DNA of 10,481 bases from positions 1-10,481 of the forward strand of contig CALEHV010000015.1 in the NCBI GenBank assembly GCA_937876465.1. The letters run 5' to 3'. Source of the DNA: an uncultured Bacillota bacterium. GTDB taxonomy: Bacteria > Bacillota_I > Bacilli_A > RFN20 > CAG-826. This document shows positions 1 through 6,213 of this stretch, in pieces. The notes below the pieces were generated by a model. The model did not search any database. It had not been told where the DNA came from and saw nothing but the letters and a program-made list of their open reading frames with translations. The translations under genes and the position numbers were made by a program. Position 1 is the stretch's first letter. Each line of letters opens with the position of its first letter.

Positions 1-266
1 AGGATATATGGGTCAACATACAAGAAGCTATGGACCAAGATGGATCCACTCTTAGTGTGTATACCCCTTTGAAAAACGACGCAGTGGACACAATTATAGA
101 AGTAAATAAACTGATAAATTTTAATGAATACCTTAAATTACACCATCATGGAGAAACAAGTCCAGGTATACAATTTTATCATTATCATCCAGGAAATCAT
201 GAAGGACCTTATGGCGATGCTCATATGTGTTTTGGAATTCCTACTATTTCTACTGTTGTGAGATAA
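1..266 (+). CDS. C-terminal part of a putative polymorphic-toxin-like protein (5' end outside window)
   Basis: The frame is open from base 3 with no stop upstream, so the gene probably begins before the window. The first in-window ATG (base 30) has no Shine-Dalgarno and lies inside a stretch conserved in the downstream duplicate, so it is unlikely to be the true start. The visible 88 residues have a His-rich segment (LHHHGE, then FYHYHPGNHEG) and end in GDAHMCFGIPTISTVVR. I do not recognise the family. A His-rich C-terminal tail followed 7 bp later by a small soluble protein, with the pair repeated in tandem, is typical of the toxin end of a polymorphic toxin and its immunity gene; that role is inferred from context. 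Catalytic activity cannot be named. It could also be an orphan toxin fragment. Confidence 0.45.
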   Translation, partial: DIWVNIQEAMDQDGSTLSVYTPLKNDAVDTIIEVNKLINFNEYLKLHHHGETSPGIQFYHYHPGNHEGPYGDAHMCFGIPTISTVVR

Positions 267-273
267 TTAAAAT

Positions 274-783
274 ATGAAAAAATATTTAGATGCAAAAAAA
301 GTACTAGAAAAAAATGGGTGGGTTCAATTTGATATAAAAGATGATTATTTCTATGAATTACATCTTGAACCAGTCTTTGATAGCACAATAACTGAAGAAG
401 AAAAAAGTAAACAATTCTATGAAACACAAAAGGAAGCTATTTCAAAATGTAAAGGCAAAAATAATTTGAAAGAATACTATGATACATTAAGACAGAAATA
501 CAAGTGGATTCGAACACATGTTTCAAAAGAATTTACTACTATTAGTCACCTTACTGAAGGAAACATAAACGAGAATTGTAATTATGTTTGTTTTGCTCTA
601 GATCCTATTATTAAAGTTGAATTGGAAAATATTGAATTTGCTGGGTTTATAAAACATCTTTTATTTTTAAAACTTGATGAAAAAGGAGAATATATTACAT
701 ATGTTTTTAGTCATTGTCCCCAGAATGTAGCGAAAGGAGAGATTGAGAAAATATCTCATTATTTAGCTAATTTGCTCTATTAA
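274..783 (+). CDS. Small cytoplasmic protein, putative immunity protein, copy 1
   Basis: This is a 169-residue protein with no signal peptide or membrane segment and an acidic/lysine-rich, mostly helical look. I do not recognise the family. It starts 7 bp after the stop of the toxin-like tail and has no strong Shine-Dalgarno, so translational coupling is likely. It is a close paralogue of the protein at 1055-1585: the first 29 residues (MKKYLDAKKVLEKNGWVQF and on) are nearly identical, as is the block EFTTISHLTE to CNYVCFALDPIIKVE and IEFAGFIKHLLFLKLDEKGEYI. The middle (residues about 36-75) and the C-terminus differ. Conserved ends with variable middles next to a toxin-like tail suit an immunity protein, but binding to a toxin is inference. 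It could instead be a duplicated gene of unrelated function. Confidence 0.6.
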   Translation: MKKYLDAKKVLEKNGWVQFDIKDDYFYELHLEPVFDSTITEEEKSKQFYETQKEAISKCKGKNNLKEYYDTLRQKYKWIRTHVSKEFTTISHLTEGNINENCNYVCFALDPIIKVELENIEFAGFIKHLLFLKLDEKGEYITYVFSHCPQNVAKGEIEKISHYLANLLY

Positions 784-786
784 GGA

Positions 787-1047
787 ATGAATATATTGGT
801 AAACATACAAGAAACTATGGAACAAGACGGATCCATTATTAGCGTATATACGGCAGCAAAATATGATGCAATGAAGACAATTTAAAAGTTAACACGCTAA
901 CATAATACGAAGTAGCCTGTCTTAAAGAAAAACACGACAAAAGCTAGGTATACAAATTCCTCATTATAATTTAAAAATCATGAAAGGCCTTGTGGTGACG
1001 CTCATATGTGTTTTGGGATTCCTACTATTTCTACTACTGTGAGATAA
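787..1047 (+). pseudogene. Decayed second copy of the toxin-like tail
   Basis: The sequence from about 784 to 1047 aligns with 1-266. The N-terminal stretch reads VNIQETMEQDGS against VNIQEAMDQDGS, and the end reads GDAHMCFGIPTISTTVR against GDAHMCFGIPTISTVVR. Between them the frame is broken by a TAA at 883-885, further stops (898 and 913) and at least one single-base shift around 970-980. The repeat is 6 bp shorter overall than copy 1, so start and end lie in the same frame, but the centre cannot be translated. It is followed after 7 bp by the intact small protein at 1055, keeping the same two-gene order as the first copy. The loss probably reflects an inactivated toxin module beside a retained immunity gene. 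Confidence 0.75.
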
Positions 1048-1054
1048 TTAACTT

Positions 1055-1585
1055 ATGAAGAAATATTTAGAAGCAAAAAAAGTACTAGAAAAAAATGGGT
1101 GGGTTCAATTTGATATAAAAGATGATTATTTTTATGAATTATATTTTGAACCAGTTTTTGATGATAAATTAAGCAAGGAAGAGAGAAATAAACAGTTTTA
1201 TGAAGCACAATTAGAAGCTCTTGAAAACTGTAAAGATAAGCACAATTTTGAGAAAGATTATTATGATGCATTAAGAAAGAAATATAAGTGGGTAAGAAAG
1301 CACCTACCAAAAGAATTTACCACTATTAGTCACCTTACCGAAAGTGGCATAGATGAGAGTTGTAATTATGTTTGCTTTGCTCTAGATCCTATTATTAAGG
1401 TCGAAATGGAAAATATTGAATTTGCCGGTTTTATTAAACATCTTTTATTTTTAAAGCTTGATGAAAAAGGAGAATATATTAAATATTTTTTTCTTCGTTA
1501 TGTTCCATGTATGGCAGATGGAGAACACGATAAAATATGGAATGTCGTATGTAAATGGTGCTACTGTGACTCAAATCACCGTTAA
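1055..1585 (+). CDS. Small cytoplasmic protein, putative immunity protein, copy 2
   Basis: A 176-residue paralogue of the 274-783 product, roughly two thirds identical by eye. It is 7 residues longer because the C-terminus diverges completely after GEYIKY, ending in a Cys/Trp-rich tail (NVVCKWCYCDSNHR). No signal peptide or membrane span is visible. Its natural partner upstream (787-1047) is a pseudogene, so the protein can no longer be cognate to a neighbouring functional toxin; keeping the frame open suggests selection, for example protection against related toxins from other cells. Family unknown, and the immunity role rests on the duplicated two-gene arrangement only. It converges on the leftward phosphatase gene, with 56 bp between their stops and no strong terminator visible there. 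Confidence 0.6.
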   Translation: MKKYLEAKKVLEKNGWVQFDIKDDYFYELYFEPVFDDKLSKEERNKQFYEAQLEALENCKDKHNFEKDYYDALRKKYKWVRKHLPKEFTTISHLTESGIDESCNYVCFALDPIIKVEMENIEFAGFIKHLLFLKLDEKGEYIKYFFLRYVPCMADGEHDKIWNVVCKWCYCDSNHR

Positions 1586-1641
1586 ATAATTGGTTTCACT
1601 TAGAGGTGTATAACATTGTAAATAAAATCCTATTTAGAAAC

Positions 1642-2598
1642 TTATTTTGCTTCTACAGTTTTAGTTTTTGGCTTTCTATTAAACAATATAAAGTTAAGTA
1701 CTAAAGCACAAACAATTGAAACTAAGTTACCTGCTGCAACGTCGCTTAAGAAGTGAGCGCCTGCAAATACTCTAGAGAATGAAGAAGTAAGCGACCATGC
1801 AAGTGATGCATAGAAAGTAATAATTTGTAATCTTCTATCATTTGCAGTTTTTGGTGATGTTAAAAGTAAGCATGGGAAGATAAACATTCCTGCTGCAGCA
1901 AAAGTTGAGTGTCCGCTTGGGAATGAACCAAAGATTTCACCATTATCATTTAATAATTCCTTTACATATCTAAATGGTTCCCAGCCTTCCCAGAAATTTC
2001 TGTATAAATCATAGTGACGTGGTTCTAGGTAGTTTGGCCTTGGTCTACTTGCTAAAATCTTTGTTCCAAAGGAAAGACATAAGATAAGTACGACGAAACC
2101 TATAATCCAAATAGATACTCTAATCATCATTGCTTTATCGAAATGTTTTGTTTTGAAGTATGTGAATAAAGCTACACCAGCAAAAGTAGCGAGAGCAAAA
2201 ACGATTCCTAAAATTAATACTGTAGGATTGAAGTTTTCGTTGTTAATGTTGAATTCTTTAGTGGAAGAAAATGTTGCATAGTTCATCCATGTATCAATTG
2301 TGTAATAAATTCCAAATCCTAGGGATCCAGCAGAAAAGATGTCTGCAAAAACACGATATAGTCTTCTTAATGGTCTTGTAGCAATAAATAAGAAACATGC
2401 TGCAAACATTAATCCTACTGTGGCAGGTAATTCAGCAATTCCGGAGAATATGATTCCATAAACACTGGTATCATGTGCATCGTAAACTGCAATTGAAAGA
2501 TTCTTATCAAATATTCCTCCAAGTACAAGCATTACAAGGCCAATACCTAATGCGATTAATATTTCCCTAATATGGATAGGACTTTTTCTTTCAATCAT
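1642..2598 (-). CDS. PAP2-family membrane phosphatase
   Basis: A 318-residue integral membrane protein of the PAP2 / type 2 phosphatidic-acid phosphatase superfamily, which removes phosphate from lipid phosphates such as phosphatidate or undecaprenyl diphosphate. The three signature motifs are all present: K180 to RP187-188 (KILASRPRP), PSGH at 227-230, and S275-R276 to H282 and D286 (SRVFAGAHFLSD). H230 and H282 are the expected nucleophile and proton donor. Hydrophobic segments lie near residues 12-30, 60-73, 88-101, 126-147, 163-178, 232-247 and 288-306. The start is the ATG at 2598, because GGAGG (2606-2610) sits 7 bp before it; a GTG at 2619 overlapping the regulator's stop has no such site. 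The substrate cannot be read from sequence. It is 17 bp downstream of a TetR gene and probably cotranscribed with it. Confidence 0.92.
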   Translation of the reverse strand: MIERKSPIHIREILIALGIGLVMLVLGGIFDKNLSIAVYDAHDTSVYGIIFSGIAELPATVGLMFAACFLFIATRPLRRLYRVFADIFSAGSLGFGIYYTIDTWMNYATFSSTKEFNINNENFNPTVLILGIVFALATFAGVALFTYFKTKHFDKAMMIRVSIWIIGFVVLILCLSFGTKILASRPRPNYLEPRHYDLYRNFWEGWEPFRYVKELLNDNGEIFGSFPSGHSTFAAAGMFIFPCLLLTSPKTANDRRLQIITFYASLAWSLTSSFSRVFAGAHFLSDVAAGNLVSIVCALVLNFILFNRKPKTKTVEAK

Positions 2599-2615
2599 AT
2601 ACTTTCCTCCACAAA

Positions 2616-3170
2616 TCACTTAAACGATAAATATCTTATATTAGTCATAACAAGATTGCTAAGAAGTTTCGCGTTTTCTTCTGCAGTTTCTGTATCGTAA
2701 ATAACCCATTGTTTAACAATACCGGATACTCCTTGAACGATATATTCAACTACAACCTTATTTTGAGTTGTTTCTTTTAGTCTAGACAGTATGTCAGAAC
2801 GGATTTCATTAGTTAATTTTGTAAGATATCCAGTTAGATTTACATCAGTAAGAACCATTCGGTATAAGTCTTCATCTTCTTCAATAATTTTAAAAATAGA
2901 TAAAAACATTACTTCTAATTTCTTTTTATTATTTCTTGTGTTTGAAGGCTTGCTTTGTTGGATCAATTCAAGACCTTTCTTATAACATTTCGTAAGAATT
3001 GAATAAATAATGTCTTCTTTAGTTCCATATCTTAAATAAATAGTATTTCTATTTACGTTCGCTCTTTCTGCTATATCAACAAGTTTAACATTAATGAATC
3101 CTTTCTCTTCTGTAAGTTCAAGGAACGCTTGTTCAATTGCAGTTTCAGTTTTATTAATTCGTCTGTCCAT
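2616..3170 (-). CDS. TetR-family transcriptional regulator (DhaS-like C-terminal domain)
   Basis: A 184-residue TetR-type repressor or activator. Residues 6-53 form the DNA-binding domain, with the helix-turn-helix at about 28-47 (KLVDIAERANVNRNTIYLRY) leading into the usual F/Y-x-x-K-E-D-I segment. The C-terminal half ends in YIVQGVSGIVKQWV (about 143-156), resembling DhaS-type TetR proteins. The start is the ATG at 3170, preceded by AAGGA with a 7-bp gap; a longer frame from a TTG at 3203 has no ribosome binding site and would add residues before the usual TetR N-terminus. It lies first in a leftward operon with the PAP2 phosphatase and divergent from the fak genes. Regulation of either or both is likely, and autoregulation is suggested by a palindrome over its -35 box. 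The ligand is unknown. Confidence 0.9.
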   Translation of the reverse strand: MDRRINKTETAIEQAFLELTEEKGFINVKLVDIAERANVNRNTIYLRYGTKEDIIYSILTKCYKKGLELIQQSKPSNTRNNKKKLEVMFLSIFKIIEEDEDLYRMVLTDVNLTGYLTKLTNEIRSDILSRLKETTQNKVVVEYIVQGVSGIVKQWVIYDTETAEENAKLLSNLVMTNIRYLSFK

Positions 3171-3193
3171 GGTTATATCCTTAACTAATAAGC

Positions 3194-3223
3194 ATTTTAT
3201 CAAAAATGTCTATTAATAGGCAA
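3194..3223 (-). promoter_or_regulatory. Putative promoter of the tetR-PAP2 operon
   Basis: On the minus strand a -35 box TTGCCT (3218-3223) and a -10 box TAAAAT (3194-3199, five of six consensus bases) are 18 bp apart. Transcription would begin about 15-20 bp before the Shine-Dalgarno of the TetR gene. The call is by eye. Confidence 0.5.
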
Positions 3224-3266
3224 ATGCAAATTATTGACTATTGCTTATATTATTAACACGTGTAAA
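3215..3266. promoter_or_regulatory. Candidate operators in the tetR / fakB divergent region
   Basis: Two inverted repeats are visible. The first pairs AATAGGCAA (3215-3223) with TTGACTATT (3234-3242), 8 of 9 bases complementary across a 10-bp spacer; its left arm covers the tetR -35 box and its right arm holds TTGACT, a possible -35 for the fak genes. The second is centred on ACACGTGT (3256-3263), extendable to the 14-bp near-palindrome TTAACACGTGTAAA (3253-3266) with one mismatched pair. Either could bind the neighbouring TetR protein. No convincing -10 was found at standard spacing for rightward transcription. Confidence 0.4.
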
Positions 3267-3295
3267 GTAGTTTTTGTGTAAAGGGGAATTAAAAA

Positions 3296-4210
3296 ATGGC
3301 AAAATTCGCAATTATTGGTGACTCAACATGTGATCTCACCACACAAATGAGAAAAGATAGAAATATTGATTATGCTCGTATGATGGTTAACTGGACTGAT
3401 AAGAACAAAAAGTTCCACGAAATCTACGCCTCATTAGACTGGGAAGTTGTCTCAGTTAAGGAATACTATGATATTCTCAGAGACGGAAATCGTATTATCA
3501 CTTCACAAGTTACAGAACAAGAATACGACGAAGTATTCGGTCGTCACTTCGAAGCAGGAGAAGATATTCTTTATATTGCATGTTCTTCAGGCCTTTCAGC
3601 ATCATTAAAGCTCGCTGGAAGATTATGGGAACAAAAATACTCTAAAAAGTATCCAGAAAGAAAGCTTATTATCGTTGACTCATTAATTTCCTGTATGGGC
3701 CAAGGATTAATGCTTTTAAGAGCAGCAGATCTTAGAGATCAAGGCGTTAGCATGGAAGACATTGCTAAAGAACTCGAAGAAACAAAACTCTGCTACAACC
3801 AAATTGCTACTGTTGAATCTCTTGAATACTTAAAGAGAGCAGGACGCGTGAAAGCTTCCGCAGCATTCTTCGGTAACATCTTTGGTGTGAAACCAATCCT
3901 TATTTCAGATACAGCTGGTATTAACCACGCTATCGAAAAAGCAAAAGGACGTAGAGGTTCTATTATTAGATGTGCTGAACTCGTTAAAGAAACAGTTGTT
4001 AAACCAGAAGAACAAACATGTTATGTTTTACATGCTGATGCAAAACAAGAAGATGTTGATTTAATGGTTAGCAAGATTAAAGAAATGGTTAATTTCAAAG
4101 AAATTGTTGTTATGACACTTGGTCCAATCATTGGTGCATCAACAGGCCCAGGAACATTTGGTGTTTATTATTTTGGTAAAGAAGTAACCGTTACAGGCGA
4201 AGTTAAATAA
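3296..4210 (+). CDS. fakB: DegV-family fatty-acid-binding protein (FakB-like)
   Basis: A 304-residue DegV protein. Family members hold an acyl chain and present it to the kinase FakA, which phosphorylates it to acyl phosphate for phospholipid synthesis. Visible family landmarks are GDSTCDLT (8-15), ITSQVT (68-73), SSGLSAS (97-103), YLKRAGRVKASAA (178-190), VKPIL (198-202) and the C-terminal GPIIGASTGPGTFGV (276-290). In most DegV proteins the last motif has His before TGPG; here it is Ser282. The protein is also about 20 residues longer than usual. A Shine-Dalgarno-like AAGGGG lies about 10 bp upstream of the ATG. It is followed after 3 bp by fakA, so the pair works as a binding protein and kinase unit in the cytoplasm. 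Which fatty acid is bound cannot be read from sequence. Confidence 0.9.
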   Translation: MAKFAIIGDSTCDLTTQMRKDRNIDYARMMVNWTDKNKKFHEIYASLDWEVVSVKEYYDILRDGNRIITSQVTEQEYDEVFGRHFEAGEDILYIACSSGLSASLKLAGRLWEQKYSKKYPERKLIIVDSLISCMGQGLMLLRAADLRDQGVSMEDIAKELEETKLCYNQIATVESLEYLKRAGRVKASAAFFGNIFGVKPILISDTAGINHAIEKAKGRRGSIIRCAELVKETVVKPEEQTCYVLHADAKQEDVDLMVSKIKEMVNFKEIVVMTLGPIIGASTGPGTFGVYYFGKEVTVTGEVK

Positions 4211-4213
4211 CTT

Positions 4214-5887
4214 ATGATACTTAAAAAATTAACAGGTGAAAAACTTGTAGAGTTAATCACCAACGGTGCTTTAAACTTGAGAGCAAACTATCAAGAAGTT
4301 GATGACCTCAATGTTTTCCCAGTACCAGATGGCGATACAGGAACAAACATGAGCCGTACTATTGAAGGCGGTGTTCATGCTATCGAAACATTAAAAGAAA
4401 GTAATATCGGTGATGTTGCTAAAGCTTTATCAAGCGGCATGTTAATGTCTGCTCGTGGTAACTCAGGTGTTATTCTTTCACAAATCTTCCGTGGAATCTG
4501 TAAAGGTTTCAAAGGAAAAGAAGTTGCTAGTGTTGATGACTTAGCAGAAGCATACAAGATTGGTGTTAAGCAAGCTTATGGCGCTGTTCAAACACCAGTT
4601 GAAGGCACAATTCTTACAGTTTTTAGAGAAGCAACCGAATATGCTTGTAAAAACATTTCAAAGGATTCAACAATTAACGAATTCTATGAATTGCATTTAA
4701 AACAAGCAATGAAAACATTAAAAAATACAAAGAACTTACTTCCAGTTCTTAAAGAAGCTAATGTTATTGACTCTGGTGGATGCGGATACGTTTACATTGT
4801 TAAAGGTATTGTTAAATACTTAGACGGTGAAAAGATTGAAGCTGAATTATCTAAACCAGAAGAAACAAAAGAAGCAGAACCAGAAATCGATTTCAATTCA
4901 TTCACTAGTGAAGATACATTGAAATTTGGTTACTGCACAGAATTTATTCTTCGTTTACAAAAAGCAAAAGTTAACATTGAAGAATTCGATGTTCAAACAA
5001 TTGTCGACATTTTAAATGGCGATGACATCAAAGGCGATTCAATTGTTGCCTTAAAAGACGAAGACATCATTAAAGTTCACGTTCATACAATGGAACCAGG
5101 CTGTGTCTTACAACATATGCGTAAGTTCGGCGAATTCTTAACAATTAAGATTGAGAATATGGCTCTTCAACATAATGAAAATATGTCAGAAGAAGAAAAA
5201 CAAGAACAAATCGCTGAACACAAAAAATATGCTGTTGTTGCAGTTGCACACGGACAAGGCATTTGTGATCAATTCAAAGAATTAGGTGTTGATGTTATTG
5301 TTTCAGGAAATCAAACAATGAATCCTTCAACTGAAGACTTTATTAAAGCATTTAAGAGACTTAACGCAGACAATATTATTGTCTTCCCAAATAATAAGAA
5401 TATTATTATGGCTGCTCAACAAGCTGCAAAGCTTTATAAGGGCGCAAACGTTGTTGTTCTTCAATGTACATCAATTCCTCAATGCTATTCAGCATTAACA
5501 ATGCTTGATTATTCAAGCGATGACTTAACAATCATCTTAGGTAACTTCAACGAAGCAATTCGTCACGTTGTCTCTGCAGAAATTACTACTGCAATTAGAA
5601 ATACAAAAGTTAATGGAGTTATCATCCATAAAGGTGATCACATTGGTATCGTTAATGGAAAGATGACAGTTTCATCTCCATTAAAAAACAGCATTATTGT
5701 CAACCTTCTTAAGAAGATTAAAGACATTAATGAAAAAGAAGTTCTTATTATTATCTATGGTGCAGATGTCACTGAAGATGAAAAAGCTAAGAACTTAAAA
5801 GCTATTCAACAAAAATTCCCTAACCTTGAAGTTGGCGCAATTGATGGTGGACAAGCAGTATACAAATACTTACTCGCTATTGAATAG
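4214..5887 (+). CDS. fakA: Fatty acid kinase catalytic subunit FakA (DAK2/DhaL-like)
   Basis: A 557-residue protein, the normal length for FakA (YloV). The N-terminal DhaL-like nucleotide-binding domain (about 1-205) carries NVFPVPDGDTGTNM at 33-46, with D39 and D41 as metal/ATP ligands, RGNSGVILSQIFRG at 81-94 and SGGCGYV at 187-193. The middle domain (about 225-325) has C241 (YCTEF) and H289/H291 (KVHVHT), matching the conserved Cys/His-x-His set of FakA. The C-terminal domain (about 335-557) is the region that docks the FakB partner. FakA transfers phosphate from ATP to a fatty acid carried by FakB. Only 3 bp separate it from the fakB stop and no strong Shine-Dalgarno is seen, so it is probably translationally coupled. 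A terminator follows directly. Confidence 0.95.
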   Translation: MILKKLTGEKLVELITNGALNLRANYQEVDDLNVFPVPDGDTGTNMSRTIEGGVHAIETLKESNIGDVAKALSSGMLMSARGNSGVILSQIFRGICKGFKGKEVASVDDLAEAYKIGVKQAYGAVQTPVEGTILTVFREATEYACKNISKDSTINEFYELHLKQAMKTLKNTKNLLPVLKEANVIDSGGCGYVYIVKGIVKYLDGEKIEAELSKPEETKEAEPEIDFNSFTSEDTLKFGYCTEFILRLQKAKVNIEEFDVQTIVDILNGDDIKGDSIVALKDEDIIKVHVHTMEPGCVLQHMRKFGEFLTIKIENMALQHNENMSEEEKQEQIAEHKKYAVVAVAHGQGICDQFKELGVDVIVSGNQTMNPSTEDFIKAFKRLNADNIIVFPNNKNIIMAAQQAAKLYKGANVVVLQCTSIPQCYSALTMLDYSSDDLTIILGNFNEAIRHVVSAEITTAIRNTKVNGVIIHKGDHIGIVNGKMTVSSPLKNSIIVNLLKKIKDINEKEVLIIIYGADVTEDEKAKNLKAIQQKFPNLEVGAIDGGQAVYKYLLAIE

Positions 5888-5904
5888 TTATTAATAAATT
5901 GATT

Positions 5905-5934
5905 AAGACACTCTTAATTGGGTGTCTTTTTCTT
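5905..5934 (+). terminator. Rho-independent terminator of the fakB-fakA operon
   Basis: AAGACACTC (5905-5913) pairs with GGGTGTCTT (5920-5928) as a 9-bp stem with one G-T pair and a 6-base loop, followed by a T-rich run to 5934. It starts 18 bp after the fakA stop. Confidence 0.88.
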
Positions 5935-5942
5935 GTTATAAT
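5934..5942 (+). promoter_or_regulatory. Possible extended -10 element TGTTATAAT
   Basis: A perfect TATAAT (5937-5942) preceded by TG with one base between lies immediately after the fak terminator. No -35 is seen at 16-18 bp. It could drive the bridge RNA and transposase, or be the original promoter of the sugar kinase now separated from it by the IS. Confidence 0.4.
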
Positions 5943-5970
5943 GCTTTCATCTCATTAACAATATATGTAT

Positions 5971-6176
5971 TCAAGGGATGCATTATTGATTGACCCTAAG
6001 AGGTCGCTTTTTATTCCTTGGTAAAATAAATAAGGTTAGTCGCGGGACCTCTATAATGTTTTTACTGCTAGACAGTCTGATTTTCATACTGAGGACGCGG
6101 CTTCCCTATTAAACGTTGTTTGTAGGATGAGGCATTGACCTTCTATTTGAGATATTACGTTAGGGAAGCTCAGCGA
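5971..6176 (+). ncRNA. Candidate IS110 bridge RNA in the left end
   Basis: IS110 recombinases use a bridge RNA with two internal loops that pair with target and donor DNA. Here three pairings follow in order. A weak 5' hairpin joins AGGG (5974-5977) to CCCT (5994-5997). A 7-bp stem joins AGAGGTC (5999-6005) to GACCTCT (6046-6052) and encloses a loop with an inner CCTT/AAGG hairpin (6016-6035), the position of a target-binding loop. A 9-bp stem joins GCTTCCCTA (6100-6108) to TAGGGAAGC (6161-6169), extended outward by CTGA/TCAG (6089-6092, 6170-6173), and encloses about 50 bases, the position of a donor-binding loop. The RNA would end about 20 bp before the transposase Shine-Dalgarno. Exact ends and guide bases were not settled by eye. 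Confidence 0.65.
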
Positions 6177-6213
6177 ATTGCCCAAAGTAACTATCCAAAA
6201 GGAGGTTTTATTT

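Larger units (their letters stand above)
1..1585 (+). repeat. Tandem duplication of a two-gene unit (about 780-800 bp each)
   Basis: Unit 1 (about 1-783) and unit 2 (about 784-1585) have the same order, spacing and strand: toxin-like tail, 7-bp gap, small protein. Similarity is strongest at the ends of each gene and weaker in the middles. Unit 1 may extend left of the window. Confidence 0.8.

Noticed and set aside
1053..1310. Minus-strand open frame opposite the second small protein, with a similar one at 221-427
   Set aside because: Both are antisense mirrors of the conserved block of the two paralogues, so their resemblance follows from the duplication, and neither has a start signal.
1619..1636. 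TAAATA/TATTTA hairpin between the convergent genes
   Set aside because: It is a 6-bp stem of A-T pairs only, without a clear T run on either strand, so it is too weak to call a terminator.
3171..3203. N-terminal extension of the TetR protein from a TTG
   Set aside because: There is no Shine-Dalgarno, it overlaps the predicted -10 box, and the ATG at 3170 has AAGGA at good spacing and fits the family N-terminus.
5999..6173. Riboswitch or T-box explanation for the structured region upstream of the transposase
   Set aside because: No T-box or known aptamer consensus was recognised, and the position inside an IS110 left end is better explained by a bridge RNA.
6178..6213. N-terminal extension of the transposase from a TTG
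   Set aside because: AAAGGAGG at 6198-6205 would lie inside the coding region, and the ATG at 6214 starts directly at the conserved YVGIDVS domain.
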